Assembly: GCA_021108415.1 (NCBI GenBank)
Contig: JAIOQX010000002.1
Location: 558,001 to 622,000, forward strand
Source of the DNA: Acholeplasmataceae bacterium
GTDB taxonomy: Bacteria; Bacillota_I; Bacilli_A; Acholeplasmatales; Acholeplasmataceae
DNA: 64,000 nucleotides
Direction of reading: 5' to 3'
Shown: in pieces, positions 37,473 to 45,290 of the stretch
Layout of the letters: each line of letters starts with the position of its first letter
Numbering within the stretch: position 1 is the first letter of the stretch
Made by a program: the position numbers and the translations under genes
The notes under the pieces: model-generated
Database searches by the model: none
Told to the model about the DNA's origin: nothing
The model's input: only the letters and a program-made list of their open reading frames with translations

Positions 37473-38174
37473 CTAAAATTCACAACCTTCATCATTGCAT
37501 GATTGACTCTCATCAGAGTCATTCATTGTTTGTAAAGGCTGATCTTCTTTCCAGATTTGCTCTAAAACTTGTGTAAAATACTCTTTTTGTTGTGCACCTG
37601 AGACACCATATTTTCTATTGATTACAAAAAATGGAACACCTTGGACACCAACTTTTCTTGCTTCATCGATTTGACCTTGAACTTCATCTTTATACTTGTT
37701 AGAAGCTAAGACTTCCTTTGCTTCTGTTTGATCAAGTCCAATTTCTACTGCAAGTTTTTCTAAAGTAGCATGATCAGCTAGGTTTAGACCATCCGTAAAA
37801 TATGCTTTCATTAATCTATTTGTTAATTTATCTTCTAAATTTTTAGTTGCTGCATATTTTGCTAAGCGATGCGCATCAAATGTATTTGTCATTTGAATAA
37901 TGTCATAGTTATAAGTTAAGCCTACTGATTTTGCATTTTGTTCAAACATTTTAAATCTATCTTTTGCTTCTTTAACTGTCATATTATGACCTTTAGCAAA
38001 CGCTTCATAAGCACTGCCTTCCATCGTTTTAGGTGCGTATGGATTAAGCTGATAAGCTTTATAAGTTACTTCTACATCCTTTTTGTTTTTAAACTCGTTT
38101 AATGCTTGTTCAAATCTAGTTTTACCAATATAGCAAAACGGACAAGCAAAGTCTGACCAAATTTCAATTTTCAT
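37473..38174 (-). CDS. DsbA-family oxidoreductase, FrnE-like
   Basis: 233 residues from ATG 38174 (GGAGG upstream). Thioredoxin fold with an N-terminal CPFC active site (SDFACPFCYIGK), a helical insertion and the cis-Pro loop GVQGVPFFVIN. The extreme C-terminus carries CNDEGC, a CX4C pair like the second redox site described for Deinococcus FrnE. No signal peptide, so a cytosolic dithiol role is likely. It has its own promoter and is an insertion in the nusG-rplK stretch. Confidence 0.86.
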   Translation of the reverse strand: MKIEIWSDFACPFCYIGKTRFEQALNEFKNKKDVEVTYKAYQLNPYAPKTMEGSAYEAFAKGHNMTVKEAKDRFKMFEQNAKSVGLTYNYDIIQMTNTFDAHRLAKYAATKNLEDKLTNRLMKAYFTDGLNLADHATLEKLAVEIGLDQTEAKEVLASNKYKDEVQGQIDEARKVGVQGVPFFVINRKYGVSGAQQKEYFTQVLEQIWKEDQPLQTMNDSDESQSCNDEGCEF

Positions 38175-38214
38175 TATTAAATCCTCCAAATTTTTTATTA
38201 AATCACTAAATATA

Positions 38215-38243
38215 TTTATAACATATTACTTCAATTTTTGCAA
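38215..38243 (-). promoter_or_regulatory. promoter of frnE-like gene
   Basis: TTGCAA, 17 bases, TATAAA on the minus strand, about 40 bases before the ATG. Confidence 0.6.
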
Positions 38244-38273
38244 TTATTTAAGTTTATTTATTTTTAGAAATAA

Positions 38274-38302
38274 AAAACTGCGATCCAAAAGATTGCAGTT
38301 TC
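38274..38302 (-). terminator. terminator of rpmG-secE-nusG
   Basis: AAACTGC(A)ATC / GAT(C)GCAGTTT stem and a T-rich tail on the minus strand, 6 bases past nusG. Confidence 0.82.
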
Positions 38303-38307
38303 TAATA

Positions 38308-38853
38308 TTATTTTGTTAATTCTCTTACTTCGTGTGCATCAAGTTCTGTTGGTGTTGCTCTACCAAATAAATCAATATTTACGATAACTTTTTCTTGGTC
38401 ATTATCAATTGTAGATACTTCACCTGATAAACCAATATATGCACCAGCAATAATTTCAACTGTCTTGCCTAATAAATGATCGAATGTAGGTTTTGAAATG
38501 ACACCAATCTTTAATAAGATTTGATTAATTTCATCAGCTGCAAGCGGAACTGGTTTGGTTCCTCCGCCTGAAGATCCTAAGAACCCAGTAACTCTTGGTG
38601 TATTTCTTACAACGAACCAAGATTCATCTGTAACTTCCATTTCCACAAATACATATCCTGGAAATAGTTGTTTAATTTTCTCTTTTTCCTTACCGTCAGC
38701 CTTTTTTTCAATAATTGTTTCTTCAGGGACAATGACTCTAAAGATGAAGTCACCCATACCCATACTTTCTACACGACGTTCTAAGTCAAGTTTGACAGCA
38801 TTTTCATAACCTGAATAGGTTTGAATAATGTACCATCTTACCTTTTGACTCAT
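38308..38853 (-). CDS. nusG: transcription elongation factor NusG
   Basis: 181 residues: NGN domain (WYIIQTYSGYENAVKLDLERR; FPGYVFVEMEVTDESWF; NTPRVTGFLG) and KOW domain (GKTVEIIAGAYIGLSGEV). Binds beta' clamp helices and modulates pausing and termination; here also of interest because the local RpoC is extended. ATG overlaps the secE stop by 4 bases. Confidence 0.97.
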   Translation of the reverse strand: MSQKVRWYIIQTYSGYENAVKLDLERRVESMGMGDFIFRVIVPEETIIEKKADGKEKEKIKQLFPGYVFVEMEVTDESWFVVRNTPRVTGFLGSSGGGTKPVPLAADEINQILLKIGVISKPTFDHLLGKTVEIIAGAYIGLSGEVSTIDNDQEKVIVNIDLFGRATPTELDAHEVRELTK

Positions 38854-39269
38854 AGAATGCCACCTAACAATCTAATGATAAGCATATTATATAAGAAGAT
38901 GATGCCTGTTAAGATAAATAAGAAAATGAAAACTCTTACTGCATTATCTAAAAATTTTGGCCATTTTGCCCATGAAATTTTTCTTAATTCTGGAATTGCT
39001 GGAATAAAGAATGGATAAATAACTAGTATAAGACCGAACACTGAAATTACAAATAACACCCATGCAAAAATCAATCCATTATTTCCTTCACCTAAAATTG
39101 GGAAATCTGGTCTAATTTGTAACAGTGTATTCCCACTAATAATCATTAAAGCTAGAGCTCCAGAAATCGTCGCTAGAATACCTAGTAATAAATTTTCCCA
39201 TTTATACTCTGTCTTTAGAACTTCAAGTAATTTACTTTTTTGTTCTTCATTTTTTTGTTTGATTGCCAT
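38850..39269 (-). CDS. secE: preprotein translocase subunit SecE (three-helix form)
   Basis: 139 residues. The C-terminal 60 are the conserved SecE: amphipathic IPELRKISWAKWPKFLDNAVRV then a single helix. Two additional hydrophobic helices precede it, as in E. coli SecE, whereas most Firmicutes have the one-helix form. Clamps SecY in the membrane. Located rpmG-secE-nusG as in Bacillus, with GGAGG 6 bases before ATG 39269. Confidence 0.9.
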   Translation of the reverse strand: MAIKQKNEEQKSKLLEVLKTEYKWENLLLGILATISGALALMIISGNTLLQIRPDFPILGEGNNGLIFAWVLFVISVFGLILVIYPFFIPAIPELRKISWAKWPKFLDNAVRVFIFLFILTGIIFLYNMLIIRLLGGIL

Positions 39270-39278
39270 ATAAGCCTC

Positions 39279-39428
39279 CTATTTACTTTCCTTATGTAGT
39301 GTATGCTTATTACAACGTGGACAAAATTTCTTGATTTCAATTCTCTCTTTTTGTGTCTGTTTATTTTTTGTCGATGTGTAATTTCTGCTCAAACATTCCG
39401 AGCACACTAATATTATTTTTTCACGCAT
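39279..39428 (-). CDS. rpmG: ribosomal protein bL33 (too short for the track)
   Basis: Read directly from the minus strand: 49 residues, [20 protein letters not shown]... ending with [14 protein letters not shown]. Both Cys pairs (CSEC, CPRC) are present, so this is the zinc-binding form. The TAG stop precedes the secE ribosome site. AAGGAG lies about 10 bases before ATG 39428, in the loop of a small hairpin. Position matches Bacillus rpmGB. Confidence 0.93.
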   Translation of the reverse strand: MREKIILVCSECLSRNYTSTKNKQTQKERIEIKKFCPRCNKHTLHKESK

Positions 39429-39447
39429 TAAAAAACCACTCCTTGTG

Positions 39448-39485
39448 GTCATTTATAGCAAGTGTATTTTAACACTTATAAATGA
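39448..39485. repeat. 38-bp dyad over the rpmG promoter -10
   Basis: GTCATTTATA[gca]AGTGT-attttA-ACACTTATAAATGAC: two arms of 15 bases, one with a 3-base insertion, centred on the -10 hexamer of the rpmG promoter. Because it covers promoter DNA upstream of the predicted start site, it suits a repressor operator better than an RNA hairpin. Confidence 0.6.
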
Positions 39486-39494
39486 CTTAGTCAA
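39466..39494 (-). promoter_or_regulatory. promoter of rpmG-secE-nusG
   Basis: TTGACT, 17 bases, TAAAAT on the minus strand. The dyad described above overlaps the spacer and -10. The predicted leader is only about 30 bases and includes ACCAC-aagga-GTGGT followed by TTTTTT, which places the ribosome site inside a hairpin loop. Confidence 0.7.
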
Positions 39495-39506
39495 TACTAT
39501 TCATAA

Positions 39507-40022
39507 TTATATCATATTTTTATATTTTTCTTTGATACGAAAGATTGCATTATATATTTTCTTTGGTTCACAAGCCATTTGTTTAGATATTTTTTTAACA
39601 GCTTGTTTTTCTACAAAATAAAACTGATAGATATTTTTTTCAAAAAGCGAACAAGAATCCATCAAATCTTGATCATTTTGTTCTTCTTCATAACCAAAAC
39701 AAGACATAAAATTTGAATCTTCATACAACAAATATTTAGGAAGTTTATAAATCAAATGATAAAAATGTCTTCTTAATATAAGTTCAAAGTATCTAGTAAA
39801 TGTTTTATTCTTTGATTCATCAAATGTTTCTACTGCTTTATATAAAATTAAAATGCCTTCTTGAAAAAAATCATCTTGTTCTCTAAGCTCAATGTTCATT
39901 AAATGAATATATTTCCATATAAATTTTTTATACTTTTGGAAGAGGAAATCAAAAGCGATTGAATCATTTTGTGCTCTTATTAAATACACAAGTTCATAAT
40001 CGTTCATGATTTTATATATCAT
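39507..40022 (-). CDS. sigma-70 family factor, SigH-like
   Basis: 171 residues. Region 2 is recognisable: FLFQKYKKFIWKYI, then DDFFQEGILILYKAVETFDESKNKTFTRYFELILRR, the core-binding and -10-melting region. Region 4 is short and weak (VKKISKQMACEPKKIYNAIFRIKEKY). Position directly after rlmB and before rpmG is exactly that of Bacillus sigH, so it is likely a diverged orthologue. Two possible starts (ATG 40022, 40007), neither with a good ribosome site; coupling to rlmB is likely. Mollicutes rarely keep alternative sigma factors. Confidence 0.78.
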   Translation of the reverse strand: MIYKIMNDYELVYLIRAQNDSIAFDFLFQKYKKFIWKYIHLMNIELREQDDFFQEGILILYKAVETFDESKNKTFTRYFELILRRHFYHLIYKLPKYLLYEDSNFMSCFGYEEEQNDQDLMDSCSLFEKNIYQFYFVEKQAVKKISKQMACEPKKIYNAIFRIKEKYKNMI

Positions 40023-40023
40023 A

Positions 40024-40716
40024 TTAAATCATCTTATACATCATCAGTGCTGCAGCAACACTAACGTTTAGTGAATTTATTTTTCCATACATTGGGATTT
40101 TAACCAACATATCACAATGTTTTTTAACCAATGGTCTCATACCTTCTCCTTCATTGCCTAAGACAACTGCCAAAGATTTATCAAGTGGCATCTGATCATA
40201 GGTTAAATCAGTATTGCCATCGGTGCCAACCACATACACGCGGCTTTCTTGTAGCTTTAAAATGGCTTGATTAATATTTGAGACTAAGATTACAGGTACA
40301 TGCTCAATAGCGCCAGAAGAGACTTTCGCAACTGTTGCGTTTAATTGCACTTGTCCTTTTTTGCTCATAATAATACCAGTAAGTTTAACAGCTTCTGCAC
40401 TTCTTAGGATTGCACCTAAATTATGCGGATCTTCAATCCCGTCTAAAATAATAAATCTTTGCAATTCATCATTTTTTAATATATTCTCTAATGTATAAGT
40501 TTCATAATCTTTAACATTTGATACAATGCCTTGATGATTTGCGTTGCCTGTAAGTTCATTTAATCTTTCTTTACTGACTTGCTCAAATCTGATATCATGT
40601 TCTTTTAAGAAAGATAAAAACTTATAGTCACTAAATTTGTTATCAACATACATATTAAAAAAAGGTCTTTTTGCATAAATTGCTTCTCTAATTACATTTT
40701 TTCCATAAACAATCAT
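40024..40716 (-). CDS. rlmB: 23S rRNA 2'-O-methyltransferase RlmB / TrmH family
   Basis: 230 residues, SPOUT methyltransferase: N-terminal L30e-like domain (YGKNVIREAI), then EDPHNLGAILRSAEA, VLGNEGEGMRP and the knot end SLNVSVAAALMMY. Methylates G2251-type guanosine in 23S rRNA in homologues. GGAGGGATC precedes ATG 40716, and a TTGGAT-18-TATAAT element is a possible promoter. Ancestral neighbours are mrnC before and sigH after; here a P-type ATPase gene intervenes before it. Confidence 0.92.
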   Translation of the reverse strand: MIVYGKNVIREAIYAKRPFFNMYVDNKFSDYKFLSFLKEHDIRFEQVSKERLNELTGNANHQGIVSNVKDYETYTLENILKNDELQRFIILDGIEDPHNLGAILRSAEAVKLTGIIMSKKGQVQLNATVAKVSSGAIEHVPVILVSNINQAILKLQESRVYVVGTDGNTDLTYDQMPLDKSLAVVLGNEGEGMRPLVKKHCDMLVKIPMYGKINSLNVSVAAALMMYKMI

Positions 40717-40788
40717 CTTGATCCCTCCAGGGTCATTATAAAGATAAGTCTTTCATAAATCCAATAATTTTTTGATAAAATAAGATTC

Positions 40789-40810
40789 AAAAGGCGCTTA
40801 TGCGCCTTTT
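40789..40810 (-). terminator. hairpin after the P-type ATPase gene
   Basis: AAAAGGCGC / GCGCCTTTT stem with a 4-base loop just after the stop; the minus-strand T-run is short (TTTT). Confidence 0.65.
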
Positions 40811-40812
40811 TA

Positions 40813-43473
40813 TTATTGCATATCTGCTAATTTGTTTAAAGCTGTTTTAATAAATGTTTTAATCCATCCATACATATTGGTTAACACATACATCAGTGGG
40901 AACGTTGATTGTGCTAAGACAATTAATAGTAAGATTTGTGAAACAGTTAATGGTTCTGCAATCATGATATCTTGTCTAAAGAATGGCGCAAAATCAAAGA
41001 ATTGCGGTGTCATTAGAACTAAGAATAAGAAGATTGCTACCATCAAGAAAAATAATGTTCTTCTCATTTTATTAAATGGAGTTGAGACTCTAAATAATAC
41101 AGTAAGACAAGTCACTGTTGCGGATAAAACAATTAATGTGGAAACCACGATTGAATCCATTCCAAGTAATCCTTCAAATCCAAAGATAATCAAACTATTA
41201 ATCATAACAACTAATGCGCCAGGTAGAGCTGCTTTAATAATATTAAGCAAAAACTTACCTACAACTTGTTTATTATTTGGCTCAAGGGCTAAGAAAAATG
41301 ATGGAATACCAATCACTAAGTAATCAATAAGTACCAATTGTGATGGACTGATCGGATATGATCCAGATCGTATGATAGCTACAATTGCTAATAAGAAAGA
41401 AAACATAGTTTTTGTTAAAAAGAGTGTTGATACTCTTTGAACGTTATTAATAACTCTTCTACCTTCACTAACTACTTTAGGCATTGATGAGAAATTTGAA
41501 TCTAATAGAACTAAATGCGATACGTTTCTAGCTGCTTCACTACCTGAGGCCATCGCAATTGACGTATCAGCCTCTTTTAAAGCTAAGATGTCATTAACAC
41601 CGTCACCAGTCATAGCGACCGTTCGTCCGTTGTTTTTTAATGATTCAATTAATAATTTCTTTTGATGAGGTGATACACGTCCAAAGACTGTATATCTTGA
41701 AGCTGAACGAACAACTTCTTTATCTTGCATACCCTCCAAAGAAATATATTTATCTGCATTTGCAATATTTGCTCTTTGTGAAATACGAGATACAGTTTGT
41801 GGACTATCTCCTGAGATAACTTTTACATCTACGTTATGTGATTTAAAATACTCAATTGTTTCAATCGCATCAGGTCTAATCGTATCTTCAATCATGATTA
41901 ATGCGACTGGTTTTACTTTACCTGATAATTTATTATCAATAATTTCACCATCTGAATGTGCAACTACTAAAACTCTATATCCCTCAAGTGATTGTTTTTC
42001 AACTTCAGATGCAATTTGACTAAATCCATCTTTAATGACAAACTCTGGTGCACCTATTGCAAATGTACCATAGCGATCAAATTGAACAGCACTATATTTT
42101 CTAGAACTTGAAAACGGAATGATTTCTTTAAATCTATATCGCTTAGCTGTTCCAAATCTCTCTTTTAATGCTTCAGATGTTAAATTAGTATCATTTTGTG
42201 CATTCAACATTGCTGATACAACATTTTTCAATGCGACACCTGAATCATTTTTGTATTCAATAATTGATTTGACTGTCATGGTTCCATCAGTGATAGTACC
42301 AGTTTTGTCAAGACATAATGTGTCGACTCTTGCAAGCATTTCTATACAATATAATTCTTGAACTAATGTATTGTTTTGTGCAAGTCTAATTACACCAACA
42401 GCTAAGGCCATTGAAGTTAATAAGAATAACCCAGAAGGAATCATCCCTATCATCGCACCTGCAGTTTTAATAACAATTTGTTGATATTCAGGCGAGCTTA
42501 TTTGTTCTGCAAAAGTGATGCCTGGTGCCCAATCAACTTGAGACCACATCAAATAAAATAATGTTGCAGCAAGTGGTAAAATAAGTGCCCCAACTGTACG
42601 AATGATAATTTTTAGAGATCCTAATAAATCTGAATTTGGTTTTTTATATTTTTTAGCTTGATTAGTAAGTTTTTGAATGTAGATATCTTTACCTACAGCA
42701 GTTACTTGAGCATGACATGATCCTGAAATGATAAATGATCCCGAATATAGTGTGTCACCTTTTCGTTTAATAATTGGATCAGATTCACCTGTTAATAATG
42801 ATTCATTAACTTCTACGGTTCCATCTCTTACAACCGCATCTGCAGGAATTTGTTTTCCTGAACTTAAAAATAGGATATCATCAATAACAACATCAAATAT
42901 TCCAATTTCAACTTCATCAGAATCACGTTTAACGATTGCTGTTGGAGCTGATAGGAGTGATAATTTATCTATTGTTTTTTTAGCTCTAATTTCTTGAATA
43001 ATACCAATAGTTATATTGGCTGTAATAACACCCATAAATAACACGTTAGTTATACTTGCGCCAACAGAGATTAACCAAGCTGCAATCGCAAAGTTTAAAA
43101 AGTTAAAGAATGTAAAAATATTTGAAGTAATAATACTAGGAATACTTTTTGAACTTCCTGTATCACTAACGTTTGCAAGTCCTGCCATTTGTCTAAGTTC
43201 AACTTCTTCAGTCGATAAACCTAGATCTATTTCAGGATTGTAACGTTCAACAACAATTTCATCTTTACTTTTTATTTTTTGATCAACGTTAAGACTTTCA
43301 CGTGGTTCATCATCAAGAGGTACATGTAGACCTAATGGATCGCCCTTCATTTTTATCAAATCACCTTTGATAATTGTTTTAGGACCTTTTTGTTTTTTTC
43401 CATCACCATCAATTAACTCTTTTAAGTCTTGAGATTGATTTTTATTTAGTTTTTTATTAACTGTTTTTTCCAT
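40813..43473 (-). CDS. cation-transporting P-type ATPase (CtpE-like)
   Basis: 886 residues. TGES actuator motif (SLLTGESDP), phosphorylation site CLDKTGTITDG, hinge TGDGVNDILALKEADTSIAM, and about 10 membrane helices. The M4 segment MIPSGLFLLTSMALAVGVIRLAQNNTLVQEL resembles the CtpE-type carriers linked to Ca2+ uptake in actinobacteria and streptococci, without CPC or heavy-metal domains. A hydrophilic 80-residue lysine-rich N-terminal extension is unusual. ATG 43473 overlaps mrnC by 17 bases. Inserted in the otherwise conserved cysS-mrnC-rlmB order. The ion cannot be fixed from sequence. Confidence 0.85.
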   Translation of the reverse strand: MEKTVNKKLNKNQSQDLKELIDGDGKKQKGPKTIIKGDLIKMKGDPLGLHVPLDDEPRESLNVDQKIKSKDEIVVERYNPEIDLGLSTEEVELRQMAGLANVSDTGSSKSIPSIITSNIFTFFNFLNFAIAAWLISVGASITNVLFMGVITANITIGIIQEIRAKKTIDKLSLLSAPTAIVKRDSDEVEIGIFDVVIDDILFLSSGKQIPADAVVRDGTVEVNESLLTGESDPIIKRKGDTLYSGSFIISGSCHAQVTAVGKDIYIQKLTNQAKKYKKPNSDLLGSLKIIIRTVGALILPLAATLFYLMWSQVDWAPGITFAEQISSPEYQQIVIKTAGAMIGMIPSGLFLLTSMALAVGVIRLAQNNTLVQELYCIEMLARVDTLCLDKTGTITDGTMTVKSIIEYKNDSGVALKNVVSAMLNAQNDTNLTSEALKERFGTAKRYRFKEIIPFSSSRKYSAVQFDRYGTFAIGAPEFVIKDGFSQIASEVEKQSLEGYRVLVVAHSDGEIIDNKLSGKVKPVALIMIEDTIRPDAIETIEYFKSHNVDVKVISGDSPQTVSRISQRANIANADKYISLEGMQDKEVVRSASRYTVFGRVSPHQKKLLIESLKNNGRTVAMTGDGVNDILALKEADTSIAMASGSEAARNVSHLVLLDSNFSSMPKVVSEGRRVINNVQRVSTLFLTKTMFSFLLAIVAIIRSGSYPISPSQLVLIDYLVIGIPSFFLALEPNNKQVVGKFLLNIIKAALPGALVVMINSLIIFGFEGLLGMDSIVVSTLIVLSATVTCLTVLFRVSTPFNKMRRTLFFLMVAIFLFLVLMTPQFFDFAPFFRQDIMIAEPLTVSQILLLIVLAQSTFPLMYVLTNMYGWIKTFIKTALNKLADMQ

Positions 43474-43843
43474 TCAAATCTCCACTTTCAATAAGTTTAA
43501 TTGCTTTATCTATCAATTGATTACATCTTGTTTGATCTTCTAGGTATAAGCCACCAATTAATGATTCAAAGCCTGTTGCTTGATGATACGTTTTTGCGTC
43601 TGTATTTTTTCTACCTGGACCACTTGCATTGCGGCCTCTTTTATATAACGAAACTTCATCCTCTGTTAATTCATTTGATTCTATAAAAGCCATCACAATT
43701 TTAGATTGTGATTCACCTTGAGTAAATTTGATTGCTGTTTTGTGCAATTGATTTACACTTGTTATTTTTTTATCTAACAAATATCGTCTGATGCATAATT
43801 CGTAATAAGCATCACCGATATAAGCTAACGTTAATCCGTTCAA
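43457..43843 (-). CDS. mrnC: Mini-ribonuclease III
   Basis: 128 residues. RNase III catalytic domain without an RNA-binding domain: LAYIGDAYYELCIRRYL, YKRGRNASGPGRKN, TGFESLIGGLYLE. Matures 23S rRNA in Bacillus. Start is TTG (43843), immediately after the cysS TAA, with GAGG 7 bases upstream; no ATG is available. Same order as Bacillus cysS-mrnC. Confidence 0.93.
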   Translation of the reverse strand: MNGLTLAYIGDAYYELCIRRYLLDKKITSVNQLHKTAIKFTQGESQSKIVMAFIESNELTEDEVSLYKRGRNASGPGRKNTDAKTYHQATGFESLIGGLYLEDQTRCNQLIDKAIKLIESGDLNGKNS

Positions 43844-45157
43844 TTACATCCATCCTCTTTTGCTTAATTGATCTCTAAGTTGATCAGCTAATTGGAAGTT
43901 TTTTTGATGTCTTGCTTCTTCCCATTTTCTATACATCACAAGTGTTTCATCTTCTAAGGTATAAAGTGGCATGATTCCTAAAATATCTAAAATTGTTTTT
44001 ACACTTTGATAAAGTTTGGCTAATTGATGATTATCCTTTTCTTTATTCATTTGCTTTAAAACTTCATAAATTAATGTCATGACATTTGGAATGTTGAAAT
44101 CTTGATTCATGATTTCAATAAACGCATCAATCGTAGGCTGATCAGTATCTTTTATATCTATGTTCTCTAAAGAGAGTGTTAAAAAAGCTTTCTTTAGTGT
44201 TCTTTTTATTTTATCATATTCTTTTGAAAATTGTATCATCAAATCATGTGTATAGTTGATGGGTTGACGATAATGATGATTAATCATCAATAAACGAAAC
44301 GCATATGGTTCATAAGCTTCAAGCAAATCTTTTACTAAAGTAATATTGCCGATAGACTTGCTCATTTTAACTTCATCAACATTAAGTCTTCCAACATGCA
44401 TCCAGTATTTAGCTAAATGATGATGATCATGTGCCATCGTCTGAGCAATCTCATTTTCATGATGAGGAAACTTAAGATCACTTCCTCCGCCGTGTATGTC
44501 TATTTCAGTAGAAAATATTTTATGATTCATAACAGCACATTCCGTATGCCAACCTGGTCTACCAGGTCCCCAAGGACTGTCATAATTTAGTCCTTCTGTT
44601 GTATTTTTCCAAATACTAAAATCACGAGGGTTTTCTTTTTCTTGATCTAAATCAACTCTAACTCCTTCGTTTAGTTCATCCATATTTTGTTTGCTTAAGA
44701 TACCATAATCATTTACTGAATCAACTCTAAAATAAACACCACTAGATGTTTGATATGCAGAACCTTGTTTTATTAATTGGTCAATATATTCAATCATATA
44801 ATCCACAAATTCAGTAGCTTTAGGAAGTTCATCTGGTAGATAACTACCTAAAGATAATGTCATATCTATGAATCTTTTAGTATAATCATCGGTAAGTTCT
44901 TTTTCGGATATTTTTAACGCTTTAGCTTTTTCAATAATCTTATCATCGATATCGGTGATATTAGAAACAAAGCGAACATCATATCCTAAAAAACTGAGAT
45001 AACGTTTAACCACATCAAAAAAAATGACTGGTCTTGCGTTTCCTAAGTGTATATCTCCATAAACAGTCGGTCCACAAACATACATGTTAACCTTGTTTTT
45101 ATTGTGTGGCTTAAAGTTTTCAATGTTTTGAGACATTGTGTTATAAATTTTTAACAT
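43844..45157 (-). CDS. cysS: cysteinyl-tRNA synthetase
   Basis: 437 residues, class I. HIGH motif variant in PTVYGDIHLGNARP, the zinc-site Cys/His (CGPTVYG, GRPGWHTECAVM, GGSDLKFPHHENE), and KMSKSIGN. A little shorter than the usual 460-470 in the C-terminal helical region, but the final EARHQKNFQLADQLRDQLSKRGW is normal. No T-box is seen in the leader. First gene of cysS-mrnC-ATPase. Confidence 0.96.
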   Translation of the reverse strand: MLKIYNTMSQNIENFKPHNKNKVNMYVCGPTVYGDIHLGNARPVIFFDVVKRYLSFLGYDVRFVSNITDIDDKIIEKAKALKISEKELTDDYTKRFIDMTLSLGSYLPDELPKATEFVDYMIEYIDQLIKQGSAYQTSSGVYFRVDSVNDYGILSKQNMDELNEGVRVDLDQEKENPRDFSIWKNTTEGLNYDSPWGPGRPGWHTECAVMNHKIFSTEIDIHGGGSDLKFPHHENEIAQTMAHDHHHLAKYWMHVGRLNVDEVKMSKSIGNITLVKDLLEAYEPYAFRLLMINHHYRQPINYTHDLMIQFSKEYDKIKRTLKKAFLTLSLENIDIKDTDQPTIDAFIEIMNQDFNIPNVMTLIYEVLKQMNKEKDNHQLAKLYQSVKTILDILGIMPLYTLEDETLVMYRKWEEARHQKNFQLADQLRDQLSKRGWM

Positions 45158-45182
45158 ATATCATAGACCTCCTCTTTGTTTT

Positions 45183-45211
45183 ATTATAATAAAAATCATA
45201 GAAAATAACAA
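45183..45211 (-). promoter_or_regulatory. promoter of cysS
   Basis: TTGTTA, 17 bases, TATAAT on the minus strand, about 25 bases before the cysS ATG. The short leader leaves no room for a T-box. Confidence 0.65.
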
Positions 45212-45261
45212 GGAAACAACCTATATTTACTTAATTTTATGATTTGGCTTTACAAAAGAAT

Positions 45262-45287
45262 ATACCACCCATTGCGATGGGTGGTAT
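45262..45287 (-). terminator. hairpin after the DUF2779 gene
   Basis: ATACCACCCAT / ATGGGTGGTAT, a perfect 11-bp stem with a 4-base loop, 3 bases past the stop. The following T-run is broken (ATTCTTTT). Confidence 0.7.
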
Positions 45288-45290
45288 TTA

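Noticed and set aside
40832-41323. Plus-strand ORF 163 aa inside the ATPase gene
   Set aside because: It is a mirror of the ATPase membrane segments; no start signals and poor composition.
45158-45290. T-box leader for cysS
   Set aside because: Leader is about 25 bases after the promoter; no T-box consensus was seen.
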